Notes: generated by a model not told the origin, from the letters alone. A stretch of DNA of 64,000 nucleotides from Sphingomonas sp. PP-CE-1A-559 (GCF_004340965.1 NZ_SLYA01000003.1:620001-684000), one strand, 5' to 3'. Numbered from the stretch's first letter, positions 47,635 through 56,691 are shown. Numbers and translations: made by a program.

Positions 47635-47691
47635 GAGCATTCTCCTCGCGGGACCGGTCTACACCAAACCCGCGAGGCGAACGAATGCTCC

Positions 47692-49131
47692 TTAGCGTGC
47701 CGAGCTCGGCCCCGCGCCGCGGCTCGGACCACGGCCACCGCCGCCGCCACCAGCCGGACGACCACCGCCGCCCTGACCGCCGGGACGACCACCGCCCTGG
47801 GGACGACCGCCGCCGCCGCCCTGACCGCCGCCACCCTGGCCACCACGGCTAGCACCCGCATAGTTGCGACCAGTCGTCCCGGTAGCCCGCGGCGAATGCG
47901 TCGCGCGCGGACGTGCCGGATCGCGCGGACGGTCGATCCGGACCTCGGGGTCCGCCCCCATCGTCTTCACGCGCGTCTGCTTGATCTGGTTCGACAGATT
48001 GACGAAATCCTCCGGCAGCGACCGGACCTGCACTTTCTGGCGCGTGATCCGTTCGATGTCGCGCAGGTAGGCCTTCTCGTCATCCGCGCAGAACGCGACG
48101 GCGATGCCGCTCGCGCCCGCACGCGCGGTACGGCCGATGCGGTGGACATACTGCTCGGCGACGTTCGGCAGCTCGAAGTTGATGACGTGGCTGACGCCCG
48201 AGACGTCGATCCCGCGTGCGGCGATGTCGGTCGCGATCAGGACCTTGACCTTGCCCTGCTTGAACTCGCCGAGTGCGCGCTCACGCTGGCCCTGGCTCTT
48301 GTTGCCGTGGATCGCGTTCGACGCGATGCCGTTGCCGGCGAGCAGCTTCACGACGCGGTCGGCGCCATGCTTGGTGCGCGTGAACACGAGCGCACGGTCG
48401 ATCGCCGGATCGGCCAGCGTGATCGTCAGCAGCGCCTGCTTCTCCGACTGGTTGCAGAAGGTGACATACTGGTCGACGCGCTCGGCGGTCGTCGCGGCCG
48501 GCTTTACCGATACCGTCTTCGGGTCGAGCAGGAACTGGCTGGCCAGCTCGCGGATCGCGACCGGCATCGTCGCCGAGAAGAACAGCGTCTGGCGCTTCTT
48601 CGGCAGCATGCGGACGATCTTCTTCAGCGCGTGGATGAAGCCCAAGTCCATCATCTGGTCGGCTTCGTCGAGCACGAGGATCTCGATCATCGACAGGTTG
48701 CAGAAGCCCTGCTCGATCAGATCGATCAGGCGGCCCGGCGTGGCGACGAGGATGTCGACGCCGCGGCTCAGGTCCTGGCGGTTTTTGTTGATGCTTGTGC
48801 CGCCGAACACGGTGGTCACCGACATCTTGCTGAACTGGCCGTAGGCGCGGGCGCTGTCGGCGATCTGGCTGGCGAGTTCGCGCGTCGGCGCAAGCACCAG
48901 CATGCGGCAATGCGTCGGCAGGACGCGCTTCTGGGTTTCGGTCAGGCGCTGGATCGACGGCAGCACGAACGCCGCGGTCTTGCCGGTGCCGGTCTGCGCG
49001 ATGCCGAGCAGATCGCCGCCCTCGAGCAGGATCGGGATCGACTGTGCCTGGATCGGCGTCGGCTCGGTATAGCCCTTGGCTTCGAGCGCACGGACGAGCG
49101 GCTCGGCAAGGCCGAGGTTTGCAAATGACAT
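47692..49131 (-). CDS. DEAD-box ATP-dependent RNA helicase, RhlE type, 479 aa
   Basis: RNA helicase with a Q motif (FANLGLAEPLVRALEAKGY, then PTPIQAQSIP), Walker A AQTGTGKTAAFVLP, VATPGRLIDLI, VLDEADQMMD (DEAD box) and FFSATMP. Its second RecA domain has ALVFTRTKHGADRV, IAARGIDVSGVSHVINFELP and HRIGRTARAG. The C-terminal 100 residues are very rich in Gly, Arg and Gln (RGG-like), common in RhlE, and add non-specific RNA binding. Roles include ribosome maturation and RNA decay in the cold. Start at ATG 49131 (MSFANLG). Confidence 0.95.
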   Translation of the reverse strand: MSFANLGLAEPLVRALEAKGYTEPTPIQAQSIPILLEGGDLLGIAQTGTGKTAAFVLPSIQRLTETQKRVLPTHCRMLVLAPTRELASQIADSARAYGQFSKMSVTTVFGGTSINKNRQDLSRGVDILVATPGRLIDLIEQGFCNLSMIEILVLDEADQMMDLGFIHALKKIVRMLPKKRQTLFFSATMPVAIRELASQFLLDPKTVSVKPAATTAERVDQYVTFCNQSEKQALLTITLADPAIDRALVFTRTKHGADRVVKLLAGNGIASNAIHGNKSQGQRERALGEFKQGKVKVLIATDIAARGIDVSGVSHVINFELPNVAEQYVHRIGRTARAGASGIAVAFCADDEKAYLRDIERITRQKVQVRSLPEDFVNLSNQIKQTRVKTMGADPEVRIDRPRDPARPRATHSPRATGTTGRNYAGASRGGQGGGGQGGGGGRPQGGGRPGGQGGGGRPAGGGGGGRGPSRGAGPSSAR

Positions 49132-49357
49132 GGATAGTCTCTCAAATAGATGCCGGGCTCGCGAATCCACACAAGGACGCGCGAGGGGCGGTGGTGTTTT
49201 GACACCCCGCGTGAAAAGGGAAGCCCGTTGGAAACGACCGAGGCGGAGCTAAGACCGGCTAGGGTCCAATCACGCTGCATTACGCCTCGATAGCGGCCAT
49301 CTGGCGTATCACGGTCGAAAAGTCAACCTTCGGCCCCTTTTTGCACCCAGGGCTGGG

Positions 49358-50107
49358 TCAGCGGCGGATCTGACCCAAGTGCAGATAGCGCTCGTTGAAC
49401 TCGGCGGCATCGCGCAGGCGGGGCCAGTCGATCACGCTCACCTGGCGCTTCTTGCGCGCGATCAGGCCGTCTGTCTCGAGCGATTTCAGCACGCGATTGA
49501 CGTGTACGGGGGTAAGGCCAAGCGCATCGCCCAACTGCTCCTGTGTCATCGGCAACTCATACGCCATCGCATCGGCGATCGTCGATTTCTGGAACCGCAC
49601 CGAGAATTCACACAGCAGATGCGCCAGTCGGCTCCGCGCATTGCGCCGCCCGACATTCAACAGCCACTCGCGGTGGATCGACGACTCGACCAGCGCGTCG
49701 ATCCACAAGGCCTGACCCGCCGCCGGGCACGCCTCGATGAAAAGACGCAGCGCCGCGATCGGCACTTCGGCAAGCGTCAGCCGGGTAAGCGCCTGGATGT
49801 CATGATCGGATTCATCAAGGAACAGGTTCTGCAGATCGACGAACTCGCCCGGCATCAGGATCGACACGATCTCGCGCTCGCCGTTCGGCGTCAGCTTCTG
49901 CCGATAGGCCAGCCCCTCGAGAATGAACGCGCAGCGCGTCGGACGCTGGCCCTCGCGCAGCATATAGGTCGACGCATCGATCGTCCGGACCTTGAACGGC
50001 AAGGCCGCGATCTGCGCACGATCGTCCGCACCCATCGCCATCCGCGATTCGAACTTCCGTAACACCTTCTCAGTCACGGTGGAGATATCCACGTGCACTC
50101 TCCGCAT
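49358..50107 (-). CDS. Crp/Fnr family transcriptional regulator, about 249 aa
   Basis: The N-terminal cyclic-nucleotide-binding-like beta roll (LREGQRPTRCAFILEGLAYR, GEREIVSILMPGEFVDLQNL) is followed by a long helix and a C-terminal winged helix. The recognition part is MTQEQLGDALGLTPVHVNRVLKSLE. There is no cysteine cluster for an FeS site, so it is not a classical oxygen-sensing Fnr. The effector is unknown. The start is uncertain: ATG 50107 (MRRVHVDIST) is my choice, but a GTG ten codons into this frame has a better GGAGA site, and ATG 50173 would lengthen it. Single gene. Confidence 0.85.
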   Translation of the reverse strand: MRRVHVDISTVTEKVLRKFESRMAMGADDRAQIAALPFKVRTIDASTYMLREGQRPTRCAFILEGLAYRQKLTPNGEREIVSILMPGEFVDLQNLFLDESDHDIQALTRLTLAEVPIAALRLFIEACPAAGQALWIDALVESSIHREWLLNVGRRNARSRLAHLLCEFSVRFQKSTIADAMAYELPMTQEQLGDALGLTPVHVNRVLKSLETDGLIARKKRQVSVIDWPRLRDAAEFNERYLHLGQIRR

Positions 50108-50269
50108 CCAGTGCAGGAGCACTCGTTTCTCGCTGTCACCCTCTCTGGAATAGCGCGTTGCAACAACACGCACCTTATCCCAGGATTGACCGGGCCGACA
50201 AAACCCATGTTATGACATTTATGCGCCCGATTGGCCGGACCGTGGCGAAAAACGAGGCCAGCCGCTCGG

Positions 50270-50500
50270 CTAGCTCGTTTCGTCGATCGTCACCGTGACC
50301 GTAAGCAGAACGCTGCCCGCCTCGTTCCGTACGGCGACGCTGAACCGAGCGCCGTCGCGTGCGATCCCCGGGTGATCGCTGAGATAATCACCTGCGAAGA
50401 TGACCGCCTGGACGCGTGCTTCCTCGTCGTCCGCCAGGTTCGTGCCGTCGTCGTCGTTGACGTGTTTATGGTTGTCGATATCGAAGAAGTATCTGGGCAT
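50270..50500 (-). CDS. DUF6894 family protein, 76 aa
   Basis: Begins MPRYFFDIDNHKHVNDDDGT and continues EEARVQAVIFAGDYLSDHP, then RFSVAVRNEAGSVLLTVTVTI. This is the DUF6894 pattern of rhizobial and sphingomonad proteins of unknown function. AAGG lies 7 bases before ATG 50500; a GTG at 50506 would be too close to it. Divergent from the fumarylacetoacetase-family gene. Confidence 0.8.
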   Translation of the reverse strand: MPRYFFDIDNHKHVNDDDGTNLADDEEARVQAVIFAGDYLSDHPGIARDGARFSVAVRNEAGSVLLTVTVTIDETS

Positions 50501-50651
50501 GCTCACCTTCCTCGACCGTTACGCAAGTTCGAACCTATCAGGTCGACATTGGCTCCGCTCTTACCAAAATCAGGTTTGCTGCACGCTGGATGCTCGACTT
50601 GAACTCCGTCACGGGCGTAGGATGCGTACAAACATATAGAGGATCCGCCCC

Positions 50652-51671
50652 ATGAAACTGGCCAGCCTGAAGCATCCCGACGCCACCCGCGGGCGAGATG
50701 GCAAGCTTGTGGTCGTCTCCAACGACCTCGCCTGGTACGCCGATGCGAGCCACATCGCGCCGACTTTGCAGGCCGCGCTCGACGACTGGGATCGGCTTTC
50801 GATCGATCTCAAGAACCTGTCGACCGATCTCGAACACGAGATGATCCCGATGCGCCGCTTCCACGAGCACGACGCCGAGTCGCCCTTGCCGCGTGCGTAT
50901 CAATGGGCGGATGGCTCGGCCTACGTGAATCATGTTGCGCTCGTGCGACAGGCGCGCGCGGCGGAGATGCCGGACAGCTTCTGGCACGATCCGCTGATGT
51001 ACCAGGGCGGCTCGGACGGGTTTCTGGGCCCGCGCGATCCGATCCCGCTCGCCGACGAGTCTTGGGGCTGCGACATGGAGGGCGAGGTCGTCGTCGTCAC
51101 CGGCGACGTGCCGCTCGGTGCGAGTCGCGACGAGGCGCTGGCGGCGATCCTGCTCGTCGGGCTCACCAACGACGTATCCTTGCGCAACCTGATCCCCGGC
51201 GAGCTCGGCAAGGGCTTCGGCTTTTTCCAGTCGAAGCCGGCCAGCGCGTTTTCGCCCGTCTTCGTCACCCCCGACTCGCTGGGCGACTGGTGGAAGGACG
51301 GCAAGCTCCACCGCAAGCTGATGGTCGACCTCAACGGCCAGCCGCTCGGTCGCGCCGAGGCTGGCGAGGACATGACGTTCGACTTCGGTACGCTGGTCGC
51401 GCACGCCGCCAAGACCCGGAAGCTCGGCGCGGGAACGATCGTCGGCTCCGGCACCGTCTCGAACCGCGGCCCCGATGGTGGGCCCGGCAAGTCGGTTGCC
51501 GAGGGCGGCGTCGGCTATTCCTGTCTCGCCGAAGTCCGGACGATCGAGACGATCCAGGGTGGCAAGCCCGTCACGCCGTTCCTCAAGCAGGGCGACGTCG
51601 TCCGCATCTGGGCGGAAGACGACAAGCGCCATCCGATCTTCGGCGTGATCGAGCAGACCGTCGGCGGTTGA
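50652..51671 (+). CDS. fumarylacetoacetate hydrolase family protein, 339 aa
   Basis: Metal-dependent hydrolase or related C-C bond enzyme. The C-terminal FAA-hydrolase domain has VVVTGDVPLGASRDEALAAI, GLTNDVSLRN and the EMEGEVVVV-type acidic metal site (here CDMEGEVVVV). It also has TIVGSGTVSNRG and LKQGDVVRIWAED near the end. The exact substrate (fumarylacetoacetate, acylpyruvates or 2-keto-3-deoxy acids) cannot be deduced. GAGGA lies 8 bases before ATG 50652. The bkd operon follows at 133 bases on the same strand. Confidence 0.88.
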   Translation: MKLASLKHPDATRGRDGKLVVVSNDLAWYADASHIAPTLQAALDDWDRLSIDLKNLSTDLEHEMIPMRRFHEHDAESPLPRAYQWADGSAYVNHVALVRQARAAEMPDSFWHDPLMYQGGSDGFLGPRDPIPLADESWGCDMEGEVVVVTGDVPLGASRDEALAAILLVGLTNDVSLRNLIPGELGKGFGFFQSKPASAFSPVFVTPDSLGDWWKDGKLHRKLMVDLNGQPLGRAEAGEDMTFDFGTLVAHAAKTRKLGAGTIVGSGTVSNRGPDGGPGKSVAEGGVGYSCLAEVRTIETIQGGKPVTPFLKQGDVVRIWAEDDKRHPIFGVIEQTVGG

Positions 51672-51804
51672 ATTTTAAGGAGGGGGAGAAAAAATCCGCG
51701 CGGCACATCGTGAATGCGCAACTCCCCCTCGCAATCTGCGTTGAAATTTAATAACAAGCCTCGGTAAGAGTGTTCCGCGGTCACAGCGGCCTCATGGAGA
51801 TGGA

Positions 51805-53100
51805 ATGACGATGGCAAGCGAGCATCCGCGCGCCAATTTGCAGCCACTTACGCTGCATATCCCCGAGCCGAAGTTCCGCCCCGGCGACGCGGTGGACTTT
51901 GCCGAAGTCGACGTGCCGCCCGCCGGCGAAGCGCGCCGCCCCGACACCGCGGACAAGGCGTCCGACTTCATCGATCTCGCCTATACGCTGGTCCGCGTGC
52001 TCGACGACGACGGCAACGCTGTCGGCCCCTGGGATCCCAAGCTTTCGCCCGACGTGATGCGCCGCATGCTGCGCAGCATGGCGCTGCTCCGCGCGTTCGA
52101 CGAGCGCATGTTCCGTGCCCAGCGTCAGGGCAAGACCAGCTTCTACATGAAGGCGCTCGGCGAGGAGGCGGTCGCAGTCGCGGCGGCCTACGCACTCGAT
52201 TACGAGGACATGTGCTTCCCCTCGTACCGCCAGCAGGGGCTGCTGATCGCACGGGGCTGGAGCCTCGTCGACATGATGAACCAGATCTATTCGAACACGG
52301 CCGATAGGCTCGGCGGCAAGCAGTTGCCGATCATGTACTCGGTCAAGGAAGCCGGGTTCTTCTCGATCTCGGGCAACCTCACGACGCAGTATCCGCAAGC
52401 GGTCGGCTGGGCGATGGCGTCCGCCGCCAAGGGCGACACGCGGATCGCCGCGACATGGTGCGGTGAAGGCTCCACTGCCGAGGGCGACTTCCACTCCGCC
52501 TGCACCTTCGCCGCGGTCTACCGCGCGCCGGTGATCTTCAACGTCGTCAACAACCAGTGGGCGATCTCGAGCTTCTCCGGGTTCGCCGGCGCGGAGGCGA
52601 CGACGTTCGCGGCGCGCGCGGTCGGCTACGGCATCGCCGGGCTTCGGGTCGACGGCAACGACGCGCTGGCGGTCTATGCCGCGACCGAATGGGCTGCCGA
52701 GCGCGCGCGCACCAACCAGGGGCCAACGCTGATCGAGCACTTCACCTACCGCGCCGAAGGCCATTCGACCTCCGACGATCCCGGCCAGTATCGCAGCGAA
52801 GGCGAACCCAACGCCTGGCCGCTCGGCGACCCGATCAAGCGCCTCAAGGACCATCTCATCGCGATCGGCGAATGGGACGAGGAGCGCCACGCCGCGCAGG
52901 ACAAAGAACTCGCCGAGCAGGTCAAGGCTGCGCAGAAGGAAGCCGAGAAGAACGGCATCCTCGGCCACGGCCTGCATCAGCCGCTCGAATCGCTGTTCGA
53001 CGGCGTGTTCGAGGAACTGCCGTGGCATCTGAAGGAGCAGCGCCAGCAGATGCTTGACGAGGAAACGGCCAGCGGCCGTCCATGGGATCGCAAGGCATGA
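51805..53100 (+). CDS. bkdA1: branched-chain 2-oxoacid dehydrogenase E1 alpha subunit, 431 aa
   Basis: Thiamine diphosphate-dependent E1 alpha of the complex that decarboxylates the 2-oxoacids of Val, Leu and Ile. It has a TPP-binding GEGSTAEGDFHSACTFAAVY with NNQWAIS (GDGx-N-like) motif, the substrate loop FTYRAEGHSTSDDPGQYR, and RSMALLRAFDERMFRAQRQG near residue 90. Its N-terminal 80-residue extension and its sequence favour the BCKDH rather than pyruvate type. GGAG lies 5 bases before ATG 51805. The next gene overlaps by four bases (ATGA). Confidence 0.93.
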   Translation: MTMASEHPRANLQPLTLHIPEPKFRPGDAVDFAEVDVPPAGEARRPDTADKASDFIDLAYTLVRVLDDDGNAVGPWDPKLSPDVMRRMLRSMALLRAFDERMFRAQRQGKTSFYMKALGEEAVAVAAAYALDYEDMCFPSYRQQGLLIARGWSLVDMMNQIYSNTADRLGGKQLPIMYSVKEAGFFSISGNLTTQYPQAVGWAMASAAKGDTRIAATWCGEGSTAEGDFHSACTFAAVYRAPVIFNVVNNQWAISSFSGFAGAEATTFAARAVGYGIAGLRVDGNDALAVYAATEWAAERARTNQGPTLIEHFTYRAEGHSTSDDPGQYRSEGEPNAWPLGDPIKRLKDHLIAIGEWDEERHAAQDKELAEQVKAAQKEAEKNGILGHGLHQPLESLFDGVFEELPWHLKEQRQQMLDEETASGRPWDRKA

Positions 53101-54164
53101 GCGACATGATCGAGGCAACCGAGTCCGAAGCAGCGGACGCCGAACCCACAACTCGCATGAACATGATCCAGGCGATCAACTCCGCCATGGACATCATGAT
53201 GGAGCGCGACCCCGACGTGATCGTCATGGGCGAGGATGTCGGTTATTTCGGCGGCGTCTTCCGCGCGACCGCCGGGCTCCAGGCCAAGCACGGCAAGACC
53301 CGCGTGTTCGACACCCCGATCACCGAATGCGGCATCATTGGCGTCGCGGTCGGCATGGGCGCGTACGGCCTGCGCCCGGTCCCCGAGATCCAGTTCGCGG
53401 ATTACATCTACCCCGCGCTCGATCAGCTCGTCTCCGAAGCCGCACGCCTGCGCTACCGCTCGGCCGGCGAGTTCACCTCTCCAATCACGGTCCGCTCGCC
53501 GTTCGGCGGCGGCATCTTCGGCGGCCAGACGCACAGCCAGTCGCCCGAGGGGCTCTTCACCCACATGTCCGGCATCAAGACGGTCATTCCGTCGACGCCC
53601 TATGACGCGAAGGGCCTGCTGATCGCCGCGATCGAGGACAATGATCCGACGCTCTTCTTCGAGCCCAAGCGCATCTATAACGGCCCGTTCGACGGCTATT
53701 GGGACCGCCCGTCGCAGAACTGGTCGAAGCATCCGGCCGGCGAAGTCCCGACCGGCTATTACAAGATCGAGCTCGGCAAGGCGAAGATCGTCCGTGCGGG
53801 CGAAGCGCTCACGATCCTCGCCTACGGCACGATGGTCCATGTCTGCGCAGCCGTGGTCGCCGAAGCCGGGATCGACGCCGAGATCGTCGATCTGCGCACG
53901 CTCGTGCCGCTCGACATCGAGACGATCGAGGCGTCGGTGAAGAAGACCGGCCGCTGTATGATCGTCCACGAGGCGACTCGCACCAGTGGCTTCGGCGCGG
54001 AGCTGTCGGCGATCGTCCAGGAACGCTGTTTCTACCATCTCGAAGCGCCGATCGAGCGCGTGACCGGGTTCGACACGCCGTACCCGCACAGCCTCGAATG
54101 GGCGTATTTCCCGGGGCCGGTCCGCATCGGCGAAGCCCTGAAAAAGATCATGAAGGACGCATAA
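53097..54164 (+). CDS. bkdA2: branched-chain 2-oxoacid dehydrogenase E1 beta subunit, 355 aa
   Basis: Transketolase-like beta subunit. It has VIVMGEDVGYFGGVFRATAG, FDTPITECGIIGVAVGMGAYG, and EIQFADYIYPALDQLVSEAARLRYRS, then GIKTVIPSTPYDAKGLL. The C-terminal transketolase domain has ILAYGTMVHVC and EIVDLRTLVPLDIETIEASV. The start overlaps the E1 alpha stop (ATGA). A 25-residue N-terminal extension (MSDMIEATES) precedes the core. Its stop overlaps the E2 start by one base (TAATG), so all three genes are translationally coupled. Confidence 0.94.
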   Translation: MSDMIEATESEAADAEPTTRMNMIQAINSAMDIMMERDPDVIVMGEDVGYFGGVFRATAGLQAKHGKTRVFDTPITECGIIGVAVGMGAYGLRPVPEIQFADYIYPALDQLVSEAARLRYRSAGEFTSPITVRSPFGGGIFGGQTHSQSPEGLFTHMSGIKTVIPSTPYDAKGLLIAAIEDNDPTLFFEPKRIYNGPFDGYWDRPSQNWSKHPAGEVPTGYYKIELGKAKIVRAGEALTILAYGTMVHVCAAVVAEAGIDAEIVDLRTLVPLDIETIEASVKKTGRCMIVHEATRTSGFGAELSAIVQERCFYHLEAPIERVTGFDTPYPHSLEWAYFPGPVRIGEALKKIMKDA

Positions 54165-55564
54165 TGGCCCGCTTCACCTTCAAGCTGCCGGACATCGGCG
54201 AAGGCATCTCCGAGGCCGAGATCGTGGCATGGCACGTCGCCATCGGCGACCGCGTCGAGGAGGATTCCCCGATCGCCGACATGATGACCGACAAGGCCAC
54301 CGTCGAGATGGAATCGCCGGTGACGGGCGTCGTCGTCGAACTCGCGGGCGAGGTCGGCGACCAGGTGTCGATCGGCGCCGCGCTGGTGGTGATCGAAACG
54401 GACGCGGTCGATGCCGCGGACGAGGTCGTCGCTGCGCCGCTGACGTCGGCACAGGCCGAGACCGCCGAACAATACGAAGCAGAGAACCCGGGCGTAGAAG
54501 AGGTGGTTGAGACACCTCCCTCTCCCCTCCGGGGAGAGGGTCGGGGTGAGGGGCAGCCCCAGGCGGCAACGTCGGCAACTGCCCCAACCCCTCACCCCAG
54601 CCCTCTCCCCAACGGGGAGAGGGAGCAGCAAGCACGTGCTCTCCCCGCAGGGGAGAGGGAGCAGAAGGCGCAAGCCGTTCCTGCGGCTGAAGCGGAGCAG
54701 AAGGCCCACGCGCTTGCATCCCCCGCAGTCCGCGCCCGCGCGCGCGATCTCGGCATCGACCTAGCCGCGGTAAAAACCGACTCCGACCGCGTCCGCCACG
54801 CCGACCTCGACGCCTATCTCCGCTACGGCTCGGGCGAAGGCTACCACCCCCCGCACGCCAGCCGTGCCCGCGAAGACCAACCCATCAAGGTCATCGGCAT
54901 GCGTCGCCGCATCGCCGAGAACATGGCCGCCTCGAAGCGCGCGATCCCGCACTTCACCTATGTCGACGAGATCGACGTCACCGCCCTCGAAGCGATGCGC
55001 GCCGACCTCAACGCCAACCGCGGCGGTCGCCCGAAGCTCACCATGCTGCCGCTGATGATCGTCGCGATCTGCAAGACGATCCCCGACTTCCCGATGCTCA
55101 ATGCGCGCTATGACGACGAGGCGGGCGTGGTCACCCGCCACGGCGCCATCCACCTCGGCATGGCCGCGCAGACCGACGCCGGGCTCACCGTCCCCGTGAT
55201 CCGCGACGCGCAGGACCGCAACGTCTGGCAGCTCGCCACCGAGATCACCCGCCTCGCCGAAGCCGCGCGCGCCGGCAAGCTCGCCCCCAGCGAAATGGGC
55301 GGCGGCACGATCACGGTAACCTCGCTCGGCCCGCTTGGCGGCATCGCCACCACGCCGGTCATCAACCGCCCCGAAGTCGCGATCATCGGCCCCAACAAGA
55401 TCGTCGAACGCCCAATTTTCAAGGGCGATGAGGTAGTACGCGCCAAGCTCATGAACCTGTCGATCAGCTGCGACCACCGCGTCGTCGACGGCTGGGATGC
55501 GGCAAGCTTCGTCCAGGGTCTCAAGAAGTACCTCGAAACCCCCGTCCTGCTCTTCGCGGACTGA
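54164..55564 (+). CDS. bkdB: branched-chain 2-oxoacid dehydrogenase E2 (lipoyl acyltransferase), 466 aa
   Basis: E2 core of the complex. The lipoyl domain (residues 1-80) has Lys44 in MMTDKATVEMESP as lipoylation site. The E1-binding domain starts at about residue 186 (SPAVRARARDLGIDLAAVK). The C-terminal acyltransferase domain (about 240-466) has the catalytic SCDHRVVDGWDAA. The linker at residues 118-168 is unusual: its codons are a palindromic repeat family (PPSPLRGEGRGEG, then PHPSPLPNGEREQQ) also present between other genes. There is no gene for E3 (lipoamide dehydrogenase) in the window; it must be elsewhere. Confidence 0.94.
   Translation: MARFTFKLPDIGEGISEAEIVAWHVAIGDRVEEDSPIADMMTDKATVEMESPVTGVVVELAGEVGDQVSIGAALVVIETDAVDAADEVVAAPLTSAQAETAEQYEAENPGVEEVVETPPSPLRGEGRGEGQPQAATSATAPTPHPSPLPNGEREQQARALPAGEREQKAQAVPAAEAEQKAHALASPAVRARARDLGIDLAAVKTDSDRVRHADLDAYLRYGSGEGYHPPHASRAREDQPIKVIGMRRRIAENMAASKRAIPHFTYVDEIDVTALEAMRADLNANRGGRPKLTMLPLMIVAICKTIPDFPMLNARYDDEAGVVTRHGAIHLGMAAQTDAGLTVPVIRDAQDRNVWQLATEITRLAEAARAGKLAPSEMGGGTITVTSLGPLGGIATTPVINRPEVAIIGPNKIVERPIFKGDEVVRAKLMNLSISCDHRVVDGWDAASFVQGLKKYLETPVLLFAD
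54516..54661. repeat. family J palindromic repeat inside the E2 coding sequence
   Basis: Unit 1, CCTCTCCCCTCCGGGGAGAGG with a TCGGGGTGAGGGG tail, spans 54516-54556. Unit 2 is its inverse (CCCCAACCCCTCACCCC ... AACGGGGAGAGGG), 54582-54625. A third partial hairpin is at 54640-54660. The frame is kept throughout. The same family is intergenic at 16096-16114 and 56750-56815. Confidence 0.85.
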
Positions 55565-55570
55565 ACGCAC

Positions 55571-55795
55571 GTGAAGGGCATGCACCGCGGAGACCTGAGG
55601 ATCGAGGGTAAATTCGAGGGCATGCTCGACGGCACCGCGATCGTCCCGGCCGGCGCCACCGCCGAGATCGCCGGGATGATCGACGGCACGCTGATCGTCG
55701 AACCCGGCGCAACGGTGCTGATCAGCGGCATGATCGACGGCGAGATCGTCGATCGCGGCGGTCAGATCACCATAACCGGCATGGTCACTCGCTAA
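55571..55795 (+). CDS. small bactofilin-like beta-repeat protein, 74 aa
   Basis: Begins with GTG 55571, six bases after the E2 stop; the internal ATG at 55580 is the alternative. The sequence shows regular short repeats, with I/V at fixed spacing: GDLRIEGKFEGMLDGTAIV, TAEIAGMIDGTLIVEPGATV, LISGMIDGEIVDRGGQITI. This is the pattern of polymer-forming bactofilin or other short beta-helix proteins. A complete bactofilin domain is longer (about 100 residues). Its place at the end of the bkd operon is unexplained. The real function is unknown. Confidence 0.55.
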   Translation: MKGMHRGDLRIEGKFEGMLDGTAIVPAGATAEIAGMIDGTLIVEPGATVLISGMIDGEIVDRGGQITITGMVTR

Positions 55796-55835
55796 CCGCC
55801 GCGCCCCTACGCAGCGGAAGCGAAGAGCCCAAACA

Positions 55836-55888
55836 ATCCTCCCCCGCCAGGGGGAGATGGCAGGCCAAGCCTGACGGAGGGGGCGGCA
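55836..55888. repeat. family D half element
   Basis: ATCCTCCCCCGCCAGGGGGAG with AGCCTGACGGAGGGGGCGG but without the inverted partner. It lies between the convergent bactofilin-like and SDR genes. Confidence 0.7.
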
Positions 55889-55914
55889 AGCGGAGCCGCT
55901 GTTCAGGTCGCGCC

Positions 55915-56691
55915 TTACCCACGAGCCTTCTGCAAGGACCCCGCAATCCGCCGCGCGAGACTCCGCGGCGTAAACCGTATCCCCTCCGCCATCGCGAAGT
56001 TCAGCGCACCGGACACCTTCACCGCCCGGTTTGCGGCCAGCGCCGCCAACCCGTCACGCACCACCGCCGCCGGATCGCTCGCCAGTCGCTCGAACAGCGC
56101 GGTATCGCCGAGCCCCGCCACATCGGCGAACTCGGTCCGCGTCGGCCCGGGGCACAGCGCCGCCACACGCACGCCCTTGCCCTTCACCTCCTCGTGCAAT
56201 GCCTCGGAAAAGCTCAGCACGAACGCCTTGCTTGCATAATAGACCGCCATCCACGGCCCCGGCTGGAACGACGCGACCGAGGCGAGGTTGAGGATCCCGC
56301 CTGATCCACGCGCGATCATCTGCGGCAGCACGGCATGCGTCAGCGCCACCAGCGCACGGCAATTCAGGTCGATCATGCCCAGTTGCAGCGCACTATTAAG
56401 ATCCGCGAAATCACCCCGCGCACCAAACCCGGCATTGTTGACGAGTATGTCGATCGGCAACGCGGCGGCTGCAATCGCAGCAATGAGCGTGTCCGGACCA
56501 GCCTGATCCGCAAGATCGGCGGCAAAGACATGCACCGTAACGCCGTGCGCCGCCCGCAGTTCGGTCGCCAGCGCCTCGAGCCGACCGACCCGACGCGCGG
56601 TCAGGATCAGGGCATTGCCGTCAGCCGCAAGCGCCCGCGCAAAGCCTTCGCCCAACCCCGCCGATGCGCCGGTGATCAATGCCGTCGTCAT
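55915..56691 (-). CDS. SDR family NAD(P)-dependent oxidoreductase, 258 aa
   Basis: Classical short-chain dehydrogenase. Cofactor motif TGASAGLGEGFA at residues 8-19, NNAGFG, and a catalytic NLASVASFQPGPWMAVYYASKAF (Ser, Tyr, Lys). The substrate is unknown; the form resembles ketoacyl or 3-oxo alcohol reductases of the DltE/YqjQ-like group. Start at ATG 56691 (MTTALITGASAG); ATG 56700 (MRAMTT) is also possible. It lies downstream of the thiolase gene on the same strand, separated by a family J repeat. Confidence 0.88.
   Translation of the reverse strand: MTTALITGASAGLGEGFARALAADGNALILTARRVGRLEALATELRAAHGVTVHVFAADLADQAGPDTLIAAIAAAALPIDILVNNAGFGARGDFADLNSALQLGMIDLNCRALVALTHAVLPQMIARGSGGILNLASVASFQPGPWMAVYYASKAFVLSFSEALHEEVKGKGVRVAALCPGPTRTEFADVAGLGDTALFERLASDPAAVVRDGLAALAANRAVKVSGALNFAMAEGIRFTPRSLARRIAGSLQKARG

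Noticed and set aside
49338-49354. ACCCAGGGCTGGGT palindrome near the 3' end of the Crp/Fnr gene as terminator
   Set aside because: The T-run lies on the wrong side for the minus-strand gene, and no T-run follows on the plus strand.
51682-51730. GAGGGGGAG / CTCCCCCTC inverted repeat as terminator before the bkd operon
   Set aside because: Loop of about 30 bases and no T-run; more likely a decayed repeat.
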